Source of the DNA: JAHJKV01 sp963678135
GTDB taxonomy: Bacteria; Desulfobacterota; Desulfovibrionia; Desulfovibrionales; Desulfovibrionaceae
Length of the DNA: 64,000 bases
Assembly: GCA_963678135.1 (NCBI GenBank)
Contig: OY782667.1
Coordinates: forward strand, 1,488,001-1,552,000
Direction: 5' to 3'
Part shown: piece after piece, positions 51,104-58,703 of the stretch
Layout: every line of letters begins with the position of its first letter
Position numbering within the stretch: position 1 is the stretch's first letter
The notes under the pieces: generated by a model
What the model was told of the DNA's origin: nothing
The model's database searches: none
Seen by the model: the letters and a program-made list of their open reading frames with translations, nothing else
Program-made: the position numbers and the translations under genes

Positions 51104-51619
51104 TTAGTCTTGCCAAATTTTATTTCCTTCTTGCCGATAGTCAAGATGAGACAAAGCATCCTGTGCACTCAGGCCAGACGGCAAAATTAAATCCGGTGAC
51201 AATTCCAATAATGGAATAAGCACAAACGCTCTTTGCTCTAGCCGAGGGTGCGGAAGATCTAAGTAGCCAGTACATTGCTCTATATTGCCAAAAAGAAGCA
51301 AGTCTAAATCTATTATTCTAGGGCCATTGAGTTCACCGCGCGCGCGGTGCATTTGATCTTCAACCGCGGTTAAGGTCGACAAAAAACCTTCCGGAGCCCA
51401 TATTTCAGGGTCTACTTGGTAATGCGCCACTTGATTACAAAACCACTGCTGTTCTTTCAAACCTTGTGGTTCTGTCTCATATATGCTTGACACTGCACAA
51501 AAATTTACATCGCTACCGTATGCTTCTAATCTGGCTAAAGCCTGATTAAGGTTTTCTTCGCGGTTGCCAAGATTGGAGCCAAGGCCAATATAAACGTCTA
51601 CAAGCTGGATATTCGTGAT
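51104..51619 (-). CDS. folK: 2-amino-4-hydroxy-6-hydroxymethyldihydropteridine pyrophosphokinase, non-canonical start
   Basis: 171 aa folate enzyme that pyrophosphorylates the pterin alcohol. VYIGLGSNLGNREENLNQAL is the N-terminal signature, SSIYETEPQG and WFCNQVAHY follow, and RARGELNGPRIIDLDLLLFG holds the Mg/ATP ligands. No ATG, GTG or TTG exists in frame between the signature and the interior of dapL: the codons there read GGSITNIQLVDVYIG. A strong AAGGAGG lies 4 nt before an ATC (51617-51619), the best start candidate. It overlaps the dapL stop by 22 nt. Confidence 0.85.
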   Translation of the reverse strand: MTNIQLVDVYIGLGSNLGNREENLNQALARLEAYGSDVNFCAVSSIYETEPQGLKEQQWFCNQVAHYQVDPEIWAPEGFLSTLTAVEDQMHRARGELNGPRIIDLDLLLFGNIEQCTGYLDLPHPRLEQRAFVLIPLLELSPDLILPSGLSAQDALSHLDYRQEGNKIWQD

Positions 51620-52764
51620 ACTGCCTCCTTGAGCCTGTCCGTGGGTACGGTCAGGGAAATACGAAAATACTCTTCTCCGGCTTGACCAAATCCTGAACCG
51701 GGAGTGAGTACAACGCCAGTTTTTTTCAAAATATCTGTTACAAATTCTGCTGAATTTTTTCCTGCCGGAACTTTTGCCCAAACAAAAACTGCTGCTTCAG
51801 GAACACGATGTTCAATACCGGCAAGTGTTAATGCTTGGCAAGTGACATCTCGGCGCTCTTTGTAAATTTTTCGAGCTTCTTTGACATATGATTCACCTTC
51901 TTCCAAGGCTTTAATTCCTGCTTCCTGCACAGCATTAAATGCTCCAGAATCCACATTTTCTTTAATTTTGCCAAGACCTGCCACAAGTTCAGCATTACCC
52001 ACGGCCATGCCAATACGCCAGCCAGTCATATTAAACGTTTTAGAAAGAGAATGGAACTCAATCGCCACATCTTTAGCACCATCAATTTCAAGCAAAGAAA
52101 TGGGTTTTTTGGCCGAATCATAATATATTTCAGAATATGCTAAATCAGAAACAATAATAGTATTACTTGCTTTGGCTTTTGCAATCAGCTTTTCATAAAA
52201 TTCAAAAGGAGCAACGGCAGCAGTTGGATTGCCCGGATAATTAACAAAAAACATTTTTGCCTGCTCCCACGTTGCATCAGAAATAGCATCAAGATCGGGT
52301 AAAAAATCATTTTTATCAATCATATCTATATATTCAACTTTGCCTCCTGCAAACTCCACAGCTGTAGAATAAACAGGATAACACGGCGAGCAAATCAGTG
52401 CTAAATCACCCGGGTTAATAAAAGCCCAAGGAAAATGTGCGATACCTTCTTTAGAGCCAATTAAAGTAATCACTTCAGAGGCAGCATCGAGCTTCACATT
52501 AAAACGTTTAGCATACCATGCAGCCACTGCCTGACGAAACGCTAGCATCCCTACATAGGAAGGATAACGATGGTTACTAGGATTTTTAGCGGACTGTGCC
52601 AAAGCATCAATGATAAAAGCTGGTGTGGGTAAATCCGGATCACCAATCCCTAGTGAAATAATATCCATTCCCTGCGCTGCAACTTCGGCTTTTGCCTTGT
52701 CAATTGCTGCAAAAAGGTATGGTGTTAAGCTTTCTACTCGTGTGGCAAGCGTAAATGTATTCAT
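51598..52764 (-). CDS. dapL: LL-diaminopimelate aminotransferase
   Basis: 388 aa PLP aminotransferase making LL-diaminopimelate from tetrahydrodipicolinate in one step, a shortcut of the lysine/peptidoglycan pathway. SLGIGDPDLPTPAFIIDAL, RYPSYVGMLAFRQAVAAWY, FFVNYPGNPTAAVAP, IVSDLAYSEIYYD and the lysine block FHSLSKTFNMTGWRIGMAVG are typical. ATG 52762-52764 has GGAG 9 nt upstream. lysA in this window uses the later intermediate meso-DAP. Divergent from xerD; the 261-bp gap has no gene. Confidence 0.93.
   Translation of the reverse strand: MNTFTLATRVESLTPYLFAAIDKAKAEVAAQGMDIISLGIGDPDLPTPAFIIDALAQSAKNPSNHRYPSYVGMLAFRQAVAAWYAKRFNVKLDAASEVITLIGSKEGIAHFPWAFINPGDLALICSPCYPVYSTAVEFAGGKVEYIDMIDKNDFLPDLDAISDATWEQAKMFFVNYPGNPTAAVAPFEFYEKLIAKAKASNTIIVSDLAYSEIYYDSAKKPISLLEIDGAKDVAIEFHSLSKTFNMTGWRIGMAVGNAELVAGLGKIKENVDSGAFNAVQEAGIKALEEGESYVKEARKIYKERRDVTCQALTLAGIEHRVPEAAVFVWAKVPAGKNSAEFVTDILKKTGVVLTPGSGFGQAGEEYFRISLTVPTDRLKEAVSRISSL
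51620..51630 (-). promoter_or_regulatory. Strong Shine-Dalgarno in front of the folK ATC start
   Basis: AAGGAGG on the minus strand (51624-51630) is followed by CAGT and then ATC. The spacing is short for an SD of this length but compatible with initiation at ATC; a second in-frame ATC follows at 51608-51610. Confidence 0.5.
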
Positions 52765-53025
52765 GCAATGGCTCCTTATCTGCAAGAGTAAACGTATTTA
52801 TATTTCAAGGCAAACACTAGCTATTAAACAAATCAGAGAGCATCAAATGCTCCCCTTCCCGTTCTATTGCGCCCTACTCTTCATCGTATTGTATGTTCGA
52901 TGCGCTCACACTGCCCTATTTTGCAATATCATATTGTCTTGTAAATGTCGCCTTGCTCGCTTGTCAATGTCAAGAAGCTGAATGCTTTTGCTTGAATATT
53001 TTGCCTGAGAACTTTAAGGTATTGC

Positions 53026-53946
53026 ATGAACTCTTGCAAAAAAGAGCAGAAAAAAAAATATTGCTCACATCCTTGGCTTGATAATTATCTGGAATACTTA
53101 TTGATTGAAAAAGGTTTATCCGAAAACAGCCTTGCTGCCTACACACGCGATCTGCAAACATTTTTATCTTTTCTTGAAGAAAAGCAAATAAACATGCTTG
53201 AGGTGACTGCTTCTCATATTTTTCTTTATCTGGTTAAATTGCGTTCCCAAGAACTTGGCTCCAGAAGCATTGCACGGCATTGTTCATCCTTGCGTGGTTT
53301 TTTTGCTTTTGCATTGCACGAAAAATATTTGGCTGAAAATCCAGCCATGTTGCTCGAAAATCCAAAACTAAGCAAAAATTTACCTAATGTGTTGACTCGC
53401 AAGGAAATGGAAAAAATTTTGGAAGCACCGTCTTTAGAAAATAAAATAGGATTTCGTGATCGCGTTATTTTAGAACTCCTGTATGCCTGCGGTTTACGAG
53501 TCAGCGAACTTATTGCCTTATGTCTTTTGGATTTTGATACACAGAAAGGAACTTTGAGAGTTTTTGGAAAAGGCAATAAAGAACGCTTGGTACCACTTCA
53601 TGCGCAAGCTCAAGGATTACTTGAACAATATATTGCTATTTGGCGAATACAATTTCATCCATGCACAGAACATATTTTTTTGAATAGATCTGGTCATGGA
53701 TTAAGCCGGCAAGCAATTTGGAAATGTATTAAACGTTATGCAGAAAAAACAGGTATTCGTCGTTCTATTTATCCGCATACATTTCGCCATTCTTTTGCCA
53801 CGCATTTACTTGAAGGCGGTGCTGATTTACGAAGTGTACAATTATTGCTTGGACATGCTGACATTTGTGCAACAGAAATATATACTCATGTTCAAACAGA
53901 GCGTTTGTTAAATATTCATAAATCCCATCACCCACGCTCAGGCTAA
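53026..53946 (+). CDS. xerD: Tyrosine recombinase XerD/XerC-like
   Basis: 306 aa. SAM-like N-domain (DNYLEYLLIEKGLSENSLAA) and catalytic domain with all six residues: Arg in YACGLRVSELIAL, Lys in VFGKGNKERLVPL, His-x-x-Arg in YPHTFRHSFATHLL, His in LLLGHADIC and the nucleophile Tyr in TEIYTHVQTERL. It resolves chromosome dimers at dif; the housekeeping setting argues against an integrase. The N-terminus carries extra basic residues (MNSCKKEQKKKYCSHPW). AAGG precedes the ATG. Followed after 8 nt by the nucleotidyltransferase fusion. Confidence 0.92.
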   Translation: MNSCKKEQKKKYCSHPWLDNYLEYLLIEKGLSENSLAAYTRDLQTFLSFLEEKQINMLEVTASHIFLYLVKLRSQELGSRSIARHCSSLRGFFAFALHEKYLAENPAMLLENPKLSKNLPNVLTRKEMEKILEAPSLENKIGFRDRVILELLYACGLRVSELIALCLLDFDTQKGTLRVFGKGNKERLVPLHAQAQGLLEQYIAIWRIQFHPCTEHIFLNRSGHGLSRQAIWKCIKRYAEKTGIRRSIYPHTFRHSFATHLLEGGADLRSVQLLLGHADICATEIYTHVQTERLLNIHKSHHPRSG

Positions 53947-53954
53947 ATACTATT

Positions 53955-56630
53955 GTGACAGAAAATAAAAAACTTCTTTCCGCATCCACAGTAATAACAG
54001 CGCACCTCAACGCTGATTTTGACGCTTTAGCAGCTATGGTTGCTGCTTCTAAACTCTATCCTCATTCCGTACTTATTTTCCCGGGAACCCAAGAAGAAAA
54101 TTTACATGATTTTTATATCAATTCCATCATGTATTTATTCAATTTTCAAAATATCAAGGATATTGATATAGAATCTGTGCAAACTCTTGTTGTGTGTGAT
54201 ACACGTCAGAAATCACGTCTCTCCCATATTGCGCTACTTTTAGAACGAAAAAATTTAGACATTCATGTTTATGATCATCATCCAAATACAGATGATGATA
54301 TTCTAGCCAGCAAACTTAATGTCCGTCCTTGGGGTTCGACAACGGCCATATTGGTCAAAGAAATTAAGAAAAAAAAAGTACAAATCAATAATGAGGAAGC
54401 GACGTTATTTGGACTGGGTATTTATGAAGATACCGGTAGTTTCCTCTACCCCTCTACCACTGAACACGATCTTGCTGCAGCAGCTTGGCTTAAAAGCCAA
54501 GGCATGGCAGTAAGTGTTATTGATGATCTTTTTTGCTCAGATCTGAGCGCGCAGCAAATAATTCTTCTTGGTGAACTCCTCGAACAATCTCACTCTCATG
54601 ATATTCATGGAGTAGAGATTGTCATAACGCGCATAAGCACAGATAAATATATCAATGATTTTGCTTTATTAGTTCGTAAGCTCATGGATATGAAAAAAAT
54701 TTGTGTTCTGTTTGTCCTTGCTCGTATGGACGATAGGATACATGTGCTCACTCGCTCAAATAATGCTCAAGTCGATGTTGGATATATTTGCAGAATGCTC
54801 GGAGGCGGAGGGCATCCTTATGCAGCTTCCGCAGTGATAAAGGAAAAAACTCTTACCCAAGTATATGACGATCTGTTTGCCTTATTGTATTCGTATGTCA
54901 ATCCTCAAGCTGTGGTAACATCAATTACAACTACCCCTGCTTTCACTGTAGCTGACACAGATACTCTTGATGCAGCTTTTTCTTTTATGCAAAAGCATAA
55001 CTTAAAAAGTGTTCCCGTCATTAAAAAAGAAAGTACGCAATGTATTGGCCTTCTTGAACAATCCATTGCCAAAAAAGCAGTAGAGCACAAAGTGGGACAT
55101 GTGCAGGTAAGTGCATACATGATTCATGATTTTCAAACGGTCACTCAAGGAACAAACCTGTACCAAGTCATAGAAATTCTTTTACAAAAATCTCAACCTT
55201 TGCTCCCTGTAAGCGAGGCTGGAAAACTCACAGGAGTTATCACTAAAACAGATTTGCTCAATCTGCTGGTAGAAGAACCAGCTCGTATTCCTGAGTCCCT
55301 TGCGCCAGAAAAAACAAATAAAAAACGTCGTAATTTTCAAGCATTGATGAAAAATAGACTTTCTGAAAAAAACTTAATTTTCTTGGAAGAAGCTGGTCAA
55401 TTAGCAAAGCAATTAGGATATACACTCTTTGTTGTGGGTGGATTTGTGCGCGATCTTTTGCTGAATAGATCAAACCTAGACTTTGATCTTGTGGTTGAAG
55501 GGGATGGAGTTCATTTTGCAAAAAAAATGGCTATGCAATATAAGGCTAAAGTCAAAATACATCAAAAATTTAGAACGGCTTTAATTCTTTTTCCTGATGG
55601 TACTCGCGTTGATGTTGCCACCGCACGCCTTGAATATTATAAACATCCTGCAGCAATACCTATTGTAGAGCTTTCATCAATTAAAATGGATCTCTATCGC
55701 CGAGATTTTACGATTAATGCTTTGGCTATTTGCCTTGCTCCGCAAAAATTTGGAGAATTAGTAGATTTTTTCAATGCTCAAAATGACATTAAGGATAAAG
55801 CCTTACGGGTACTGCACTCCTTAAGTTTTGTCGAAGACCCGACAAGAATCCTCCGTGCTGTACGTTTTGAACAACGCTTTGGCTTTGCCATAGGAGCCCA
55901 AACGCAAAGGCTTATTAAAAATGCTTTGCAACTCGAACTTTTTGCCCGCATTTCCGGCTCACGACTGTTTCATGAAATGCAGGCAATATTCACTGAAGAA
56001 CATCCTTTCGCTTGTCTGGAACGCTTACAGGAACTAGGTATACTCTATGCTATACATCCTCTTTTAGAAATAACTGAAAAACGACGTGTTCTTTTAGAGG
56101 AAATTGAAAAAGTTCATGTATGGTATACCCTGCTTTACCTTGAGTCTGATATTTCCCAATGGCAACTTTATTTCCTTGGTTTGACCTTAAAATTAACAAA
56201 AAATGAATGCCAAGAAATTTTGAAAAAATTTGGAATAATCAACAAGGAAGCACACAGTTTTCTTACGCTTCGTGAGACTGTAGGAAAAAATTTGGCTCGG
56301 CTGATACAGCTTGTATCTCAAGATTTTAAGCTTTCTGAGCTTTGCCTATTGATTGAGAAGATACCTGTGGAAGGTATTTTATTTCTTATGGCTCAAAGTC
56401 GCAAAGATACCATGCGAAAAAATATTTCTCAATATCTTAGTCGATTGCGATACTTAAAAGCAGAAATTGACGGCAATGACCTTCAACGTATCGGCATACC
56501 TACAGGACCAAAAGTAGGCGAAATTTTGCACCGGGTTCGAGCTGCTGTTCTTGATGGAGAGGTGGAGTCTCGTGAACAGCAACTTGAATTGGCGAGAAAA
56601 TATAGCAAAAAATTTAGAGTATCGCTCTGA
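53955..56630 (+). CDS. DHH phosphoesterase / CBS / tRNA nucleotidyltransferase fusion
   Basis: 891 aa. Residues 1-310 form a DHH phosphoesterase (THLNADFDAL-type: here ITAHLNADFDALAAMVAASK; HVYDHHPNTDDD; MLGGGGHPYAAS). Two CBS domains follow (about 315-440: VADTDTLDAAFSFMQKHNLK, YMIHDFQTVTQGTNLYQVIE). The C-terminal half is a polymerase-beta-like tRNA nucleotidyltransferase (FVVGGFVRDLLLNRSNLDFD, RRDFTINALAI, DPTRILRAVRFEQRFGF), probably the A-adding or CCA-adding enzyme. The start is GTG 53955; no strong SD. The fusion is known in delta-proteobacteria and Aquifex-like lineages. Confidence 0.9.
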   Translation: MTENKKLLSASTVITAHLNADFDALAAMVAASKLYPHSVLIFPGTQEENLHDFYINSIMYLFNFQNIKDIDIESVQTLVVCDTRQKSRLSHIALLLERKNLDIHVYDHHPNTDDDILASKLNVRPWGSTTAILVKEIKKKKVQINNEEATLFGLGIYEDTGSFLYPSTTEHDLAAAAWLKSQGMAVSVIDDLFCSDLSAQQIILLGELLEQSHSHDIHGVEIVITRISTDKYINDFALLVRKLMDMKKICVLFVLARMDDRIHVLTRSNNAQVDVGYICRMLGGGGHPYAASAVIKEKTLTQVYDDLFALLYSYVNPQAVVTSITTTPAFTVADTDTLDAAFSFMQKHNLKSVPVIKKESTQCIGLLEQSIAKKAVEHKVGHVQVSAYMIHDFQTVTQGTNLYQVIEILLQKSQPLLPVSEAGKLTGVITKTDLLNLLVEEPARIPESLAPEKTNKKRRNFQALMKNRLSEKNLIFLEEAGQLAKQLGYTLFVVGGFVRDLLLNRSNLDFDLVVEGDGVHFAKKMAMQYKAKVKIHQKFRTALILFPDGTRVDVATARLEYYKHPAAIPIVELSSIKMDLYRRDFTINALAICLAPQKFGELVDFFNAQNDIKDKALRVLHSLSFVEDPTRILRAVRFEQRFGFAIGAQTQRLIKNALQLELFARISGSRLFHEMQAIFTEEHPFACLERLQELGILYAIHPLLEITEKRRVLLEEIEKVHVWYTLLYLESDISQWQLYFLGLTLKLTKNECQEILKKFGIINKEAHSFLTLRETVGKNLARLIQLVSQDFKLSELCLLIEKIPVEGILFLMAQSRKDTMRKNISQYLSRLRYLKAEIDGNDLQRIGIPTGPKVGEILHRVRAAVLDGEVESREQQLELARKYSKKFRVSL

Positions 56631-56706
56631 CCTTGCTTCCCTTGAAAGAGCCGTGTACCTTGAGCTTGATATTGTCTTTTTATCTGTATTTTGGGAAAAA
56701 GGAAAT

Positions 56707-57207
56707 ATGATGCAAGTATTATGGGCTCCTTGGCGTCTTGACTATATACTTGAGCCAAAGCCGGATGAATGTGTTTTTTGTCTTCCAGCACTTGAAGCCG
56801 GCGAGGACAAACAACGATTAGTACTGTATCGTGGCAAACAATGCTTTGTGCTCATGAATAAATTTCCATATAATAATGGACATCTTATGATTTGTCCTTA
56901 CCGGCATGTTTCTTGTGTCACAGAACTACAAGCAGAAGAGTTGCATGAGTCAACAGAATTGATTCAATGTTGCGTGAAGGTTTTGAATAAGGCATTCAAA
57001 CCTCAAGGAATCAATGTTGGATTGAATTTGGGTGATGCTGCAGGAGCAGGAATCGCTGCACATATACATTGGCAACTTGTGCCACGTTGGTGTGGGGATT
57101 CATCGTTCATGGCTGTGTTTAGCGAAAGCAGAGTTATTCCTGAGCATTTGCTTTCCACTTACGAAAAACTTAAACCACTTTTTTCACTTTTTATGAAAAA
57201 GGAATAA
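56707..57207 (+). CDS. HIT family hydrolase (Ap4A phosphorylase-like motif)
   Basis: 166 aa. ECVFCLPALEAGEDKQRLVL (zinc CxxC-type), NKFPYNNGHLMICPYRHVS and the triad GIAAHIHWQLVPRW are visible. The triad is H-x-H-x-Q rather than H-x-H-x-H, as in Ap4A phosphorylase-like members. The start ATG 56707 follows AAGGAA; the frame is open upstream through the end of the nucleotidyltransferase gene. Confidence 0.88.
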   Translation: MMQVLWAPWRLDYILEPKPDECVFCLPALEAGEDKQRLVLYRGKQCFVLMNKFPYNNGHLMICPYRHVSCVTELQAEELHESTELIQCCVKVLNKAFKPQGINVGLNLGDAAGAGIAAHIHWQLVPRWCGDSSFMAVFSESRVIPEHLLSTYEKLKPLFSLFMKKE

Positions 57208-57209
57208 TT

Positions 57210-57566
57210 ATGCGTTATGTCAAACTTATCGTACTCGTACTGTGCCTTGCTATTGCTGCCTTATTTTTTGTTCAGAACCAGCAGCAACTCCTTGCTGTCG
57301 TAGGCTTTAAGCTCAATCTTTATATCATGACCTTGTACCCTGCAGGGATCAATATTCCTCTTTATGTTATCATCATTTGTGCATTTTTAATAGGAGCTTT
57401 ACTGAGTTTTGGCTTTTTATTGGCAGATAAACTGCATACTTCTTCGCAACTTCGTACTTGCCGTAAACGTTTGCGTAGTTTGGAAAAAGAAGTCAATTCA
57501 CTTCGCAATCTTCCCTTGCAGGAACAAGATTCCTCTGCTCAGGAGGAAGAGATTATGGGGGCATAG
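57210..57566 (+). CDS. LapA-domain membrane protein
   Basis: 118 aa with two membrane spans (about 3-22 and 50-70) and a C-terminal coiled coil (LRTCRKRLRSLEKEVNSLRN), the DUF1049/LapA layout: FFVQNQQQLLAVVGFKLNLY then PLYVIIICAFLIGALLSFGF. In enterics LapA and LapB control LPS synthesis. Starts 2 nt after the HIT gene; the LapB-like gene follows 9 nt later. Confidence 0.85.
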   Translation: MRYVKLIVLVLCLAIAALFFVQNQQQLLAVVGFKLNLYIMTLYPAGINIPLYVIIICAFLIGALLSFGFLLADKLHTSSQLRTCRKRLRSLEKEVNSLRNLPLQEQDSSAQEEEIMGA

Positions 57567-57575
57567 GAGTTTTGT

Positions 57576-58694
57576 ATGATTTGGAATCCTTTTCGGAAAA
57601 AACATCCTTCCTCTCTTTCCACAGACACAGTGCCTTCTGCTGATGCCTACTTAAGTTTTATTCCATCACAAGATACCCGTGCAGCCATTGATGAACTTTC
57701 TCAGGTAGTACGCAACAATTCTGAAGCGGTGGAGATTTATTTAGCACTCGGTAGCCTTTATCGCTCTCAAGGTGAAATCGAACGCGCAATCCATATCAGA
57801 AACAATTTAATCTTAAGACCCGAATTACAAGCTTCATTTAAGGCTCGAGCATATTTTGAGCTTGGCCGGGATTTTCGACGTGCCGGCTTACTTGACCGTG
57901 CAACAAGTGCTTTCCAAAAATCTCGTGAACTGGGTATAGAGCATAAAGCTGTACTTCAAGAAGAAGCAAAACTTGCAGCTCAAAGTGGAGATAATGCCAA
58001 AGCTGCACGTTTGTATGAAGCGCTCAATTTTTCTTTAGCGCAAGCCCATTATCTTGTTTTAGAATCCAAAGAAGCACGCTATACTGGTGATGCGACACAA
58101 AGTACAAAAAAGCTAAAGCAAGCCTTTAGGGTTTGTCCTGCTTCGATAGAAGCATGGCTGGAACGCCTCATCTGCGATTATGAAAAAAATGATGTTCAGG
58201 CTTTAGGGCGTACTTTAAGTACCGGACTAAGCACTGTCGATCCTACTCTTGGTTTTGTTTTGTTTGAAGGGCTGATTGAACATTGCCAAAAAAATACTTG
58301 TGAACCTACTCCCCCTACTGTTCTTACTGATAAAGCATTTCAAACCCTGCTTGTATCGCTCCTTAGCCAATACGCTGATCCTATTTTAGCCTATTATGGA
58401 GCACGCTTGTTATATTTATGTGGCTATGCTTCCATTGCACGCACTTGGCTGGAAAATGCTTTGCAACAAAAAGAAAATTTTTGGCTTGCTCGTTTGGAAT
58501 TATTTTATCTTTCCAGTGCAGAGCAACAAGTTTCTGCAAATTTTCAGGAGCACTTAGATTTTTTCGTGGATAAAGCACGCAATGTAAAACGTTTTATTTG
58601 CACACGGTGCGGATTGCGAAGAAATTCTTTGTTTTTTCTCTGTCCACGTTGTCAAAATTGGCATTCCATTACTTTTCAAACCACAATTAGCTAA
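57576..58694 (+). CDS. LapB-like tetratricopeptide repeat protein
   Basis: 372 aa. Tetratricopeptide repeats fill about residues 40-310 (LYRSQGEIERAIHIRNNLIL, FELGRDFRRAGLLDRATSAF) and the C-terminus carries a rubredoxin-like knuckle FICTRCGLRRNSLFFLCPRC followed by QNWHSI, the arrangement of LapB/YciM. The N-terminal anchor of LapB is weak here (MIWNPFRKKHPSS); the preceding LapA-like protein supplies the membrane spans. Probable role: quality control of LPS synthesis enzymes. Confidence 0.85.
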   Translation: MIWNPFRKKHPSSLSTDTVPSADAYLSFIPSQDTRAAIDELSQVVRNNSEAVEIYLALGSLYRSQGEIERAIHIRNNLILRPELQASFKARAYFELGRDFRRAGLLDRATSAFQKSRELGIEHKAVLQEEAKLAAQSGDNAKAARLYEALNFSLAQAHYLVLESKEARYTGDATQSTKKLKQAFRVCPASIEAWLERLICDYEKNDVQALGRTLSTGLSTVDPTLGFVLFEGLIEHCQKNTCEPTPPTVLTDKAFQTLLVSLLSQYADPILAYYGARLLYLCGYASIARTWLENALQQKENFWLARLELFYLSSAEQQVSANFQEHLDFFVDKARNVKRFICTRCGLRRNSLFFLCPRCQNWHSITFQTTIS

Positions 58695-58703
58695 ATAAAA
58701 ATC

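Noticed and set aside
53026..53946. XerD-like protein as an integrase of a mobile island
   Set aside because: It has the length and motifs of Xer recombinases and is joined to housekeeping genes; no attachment-site duplication was found around it.
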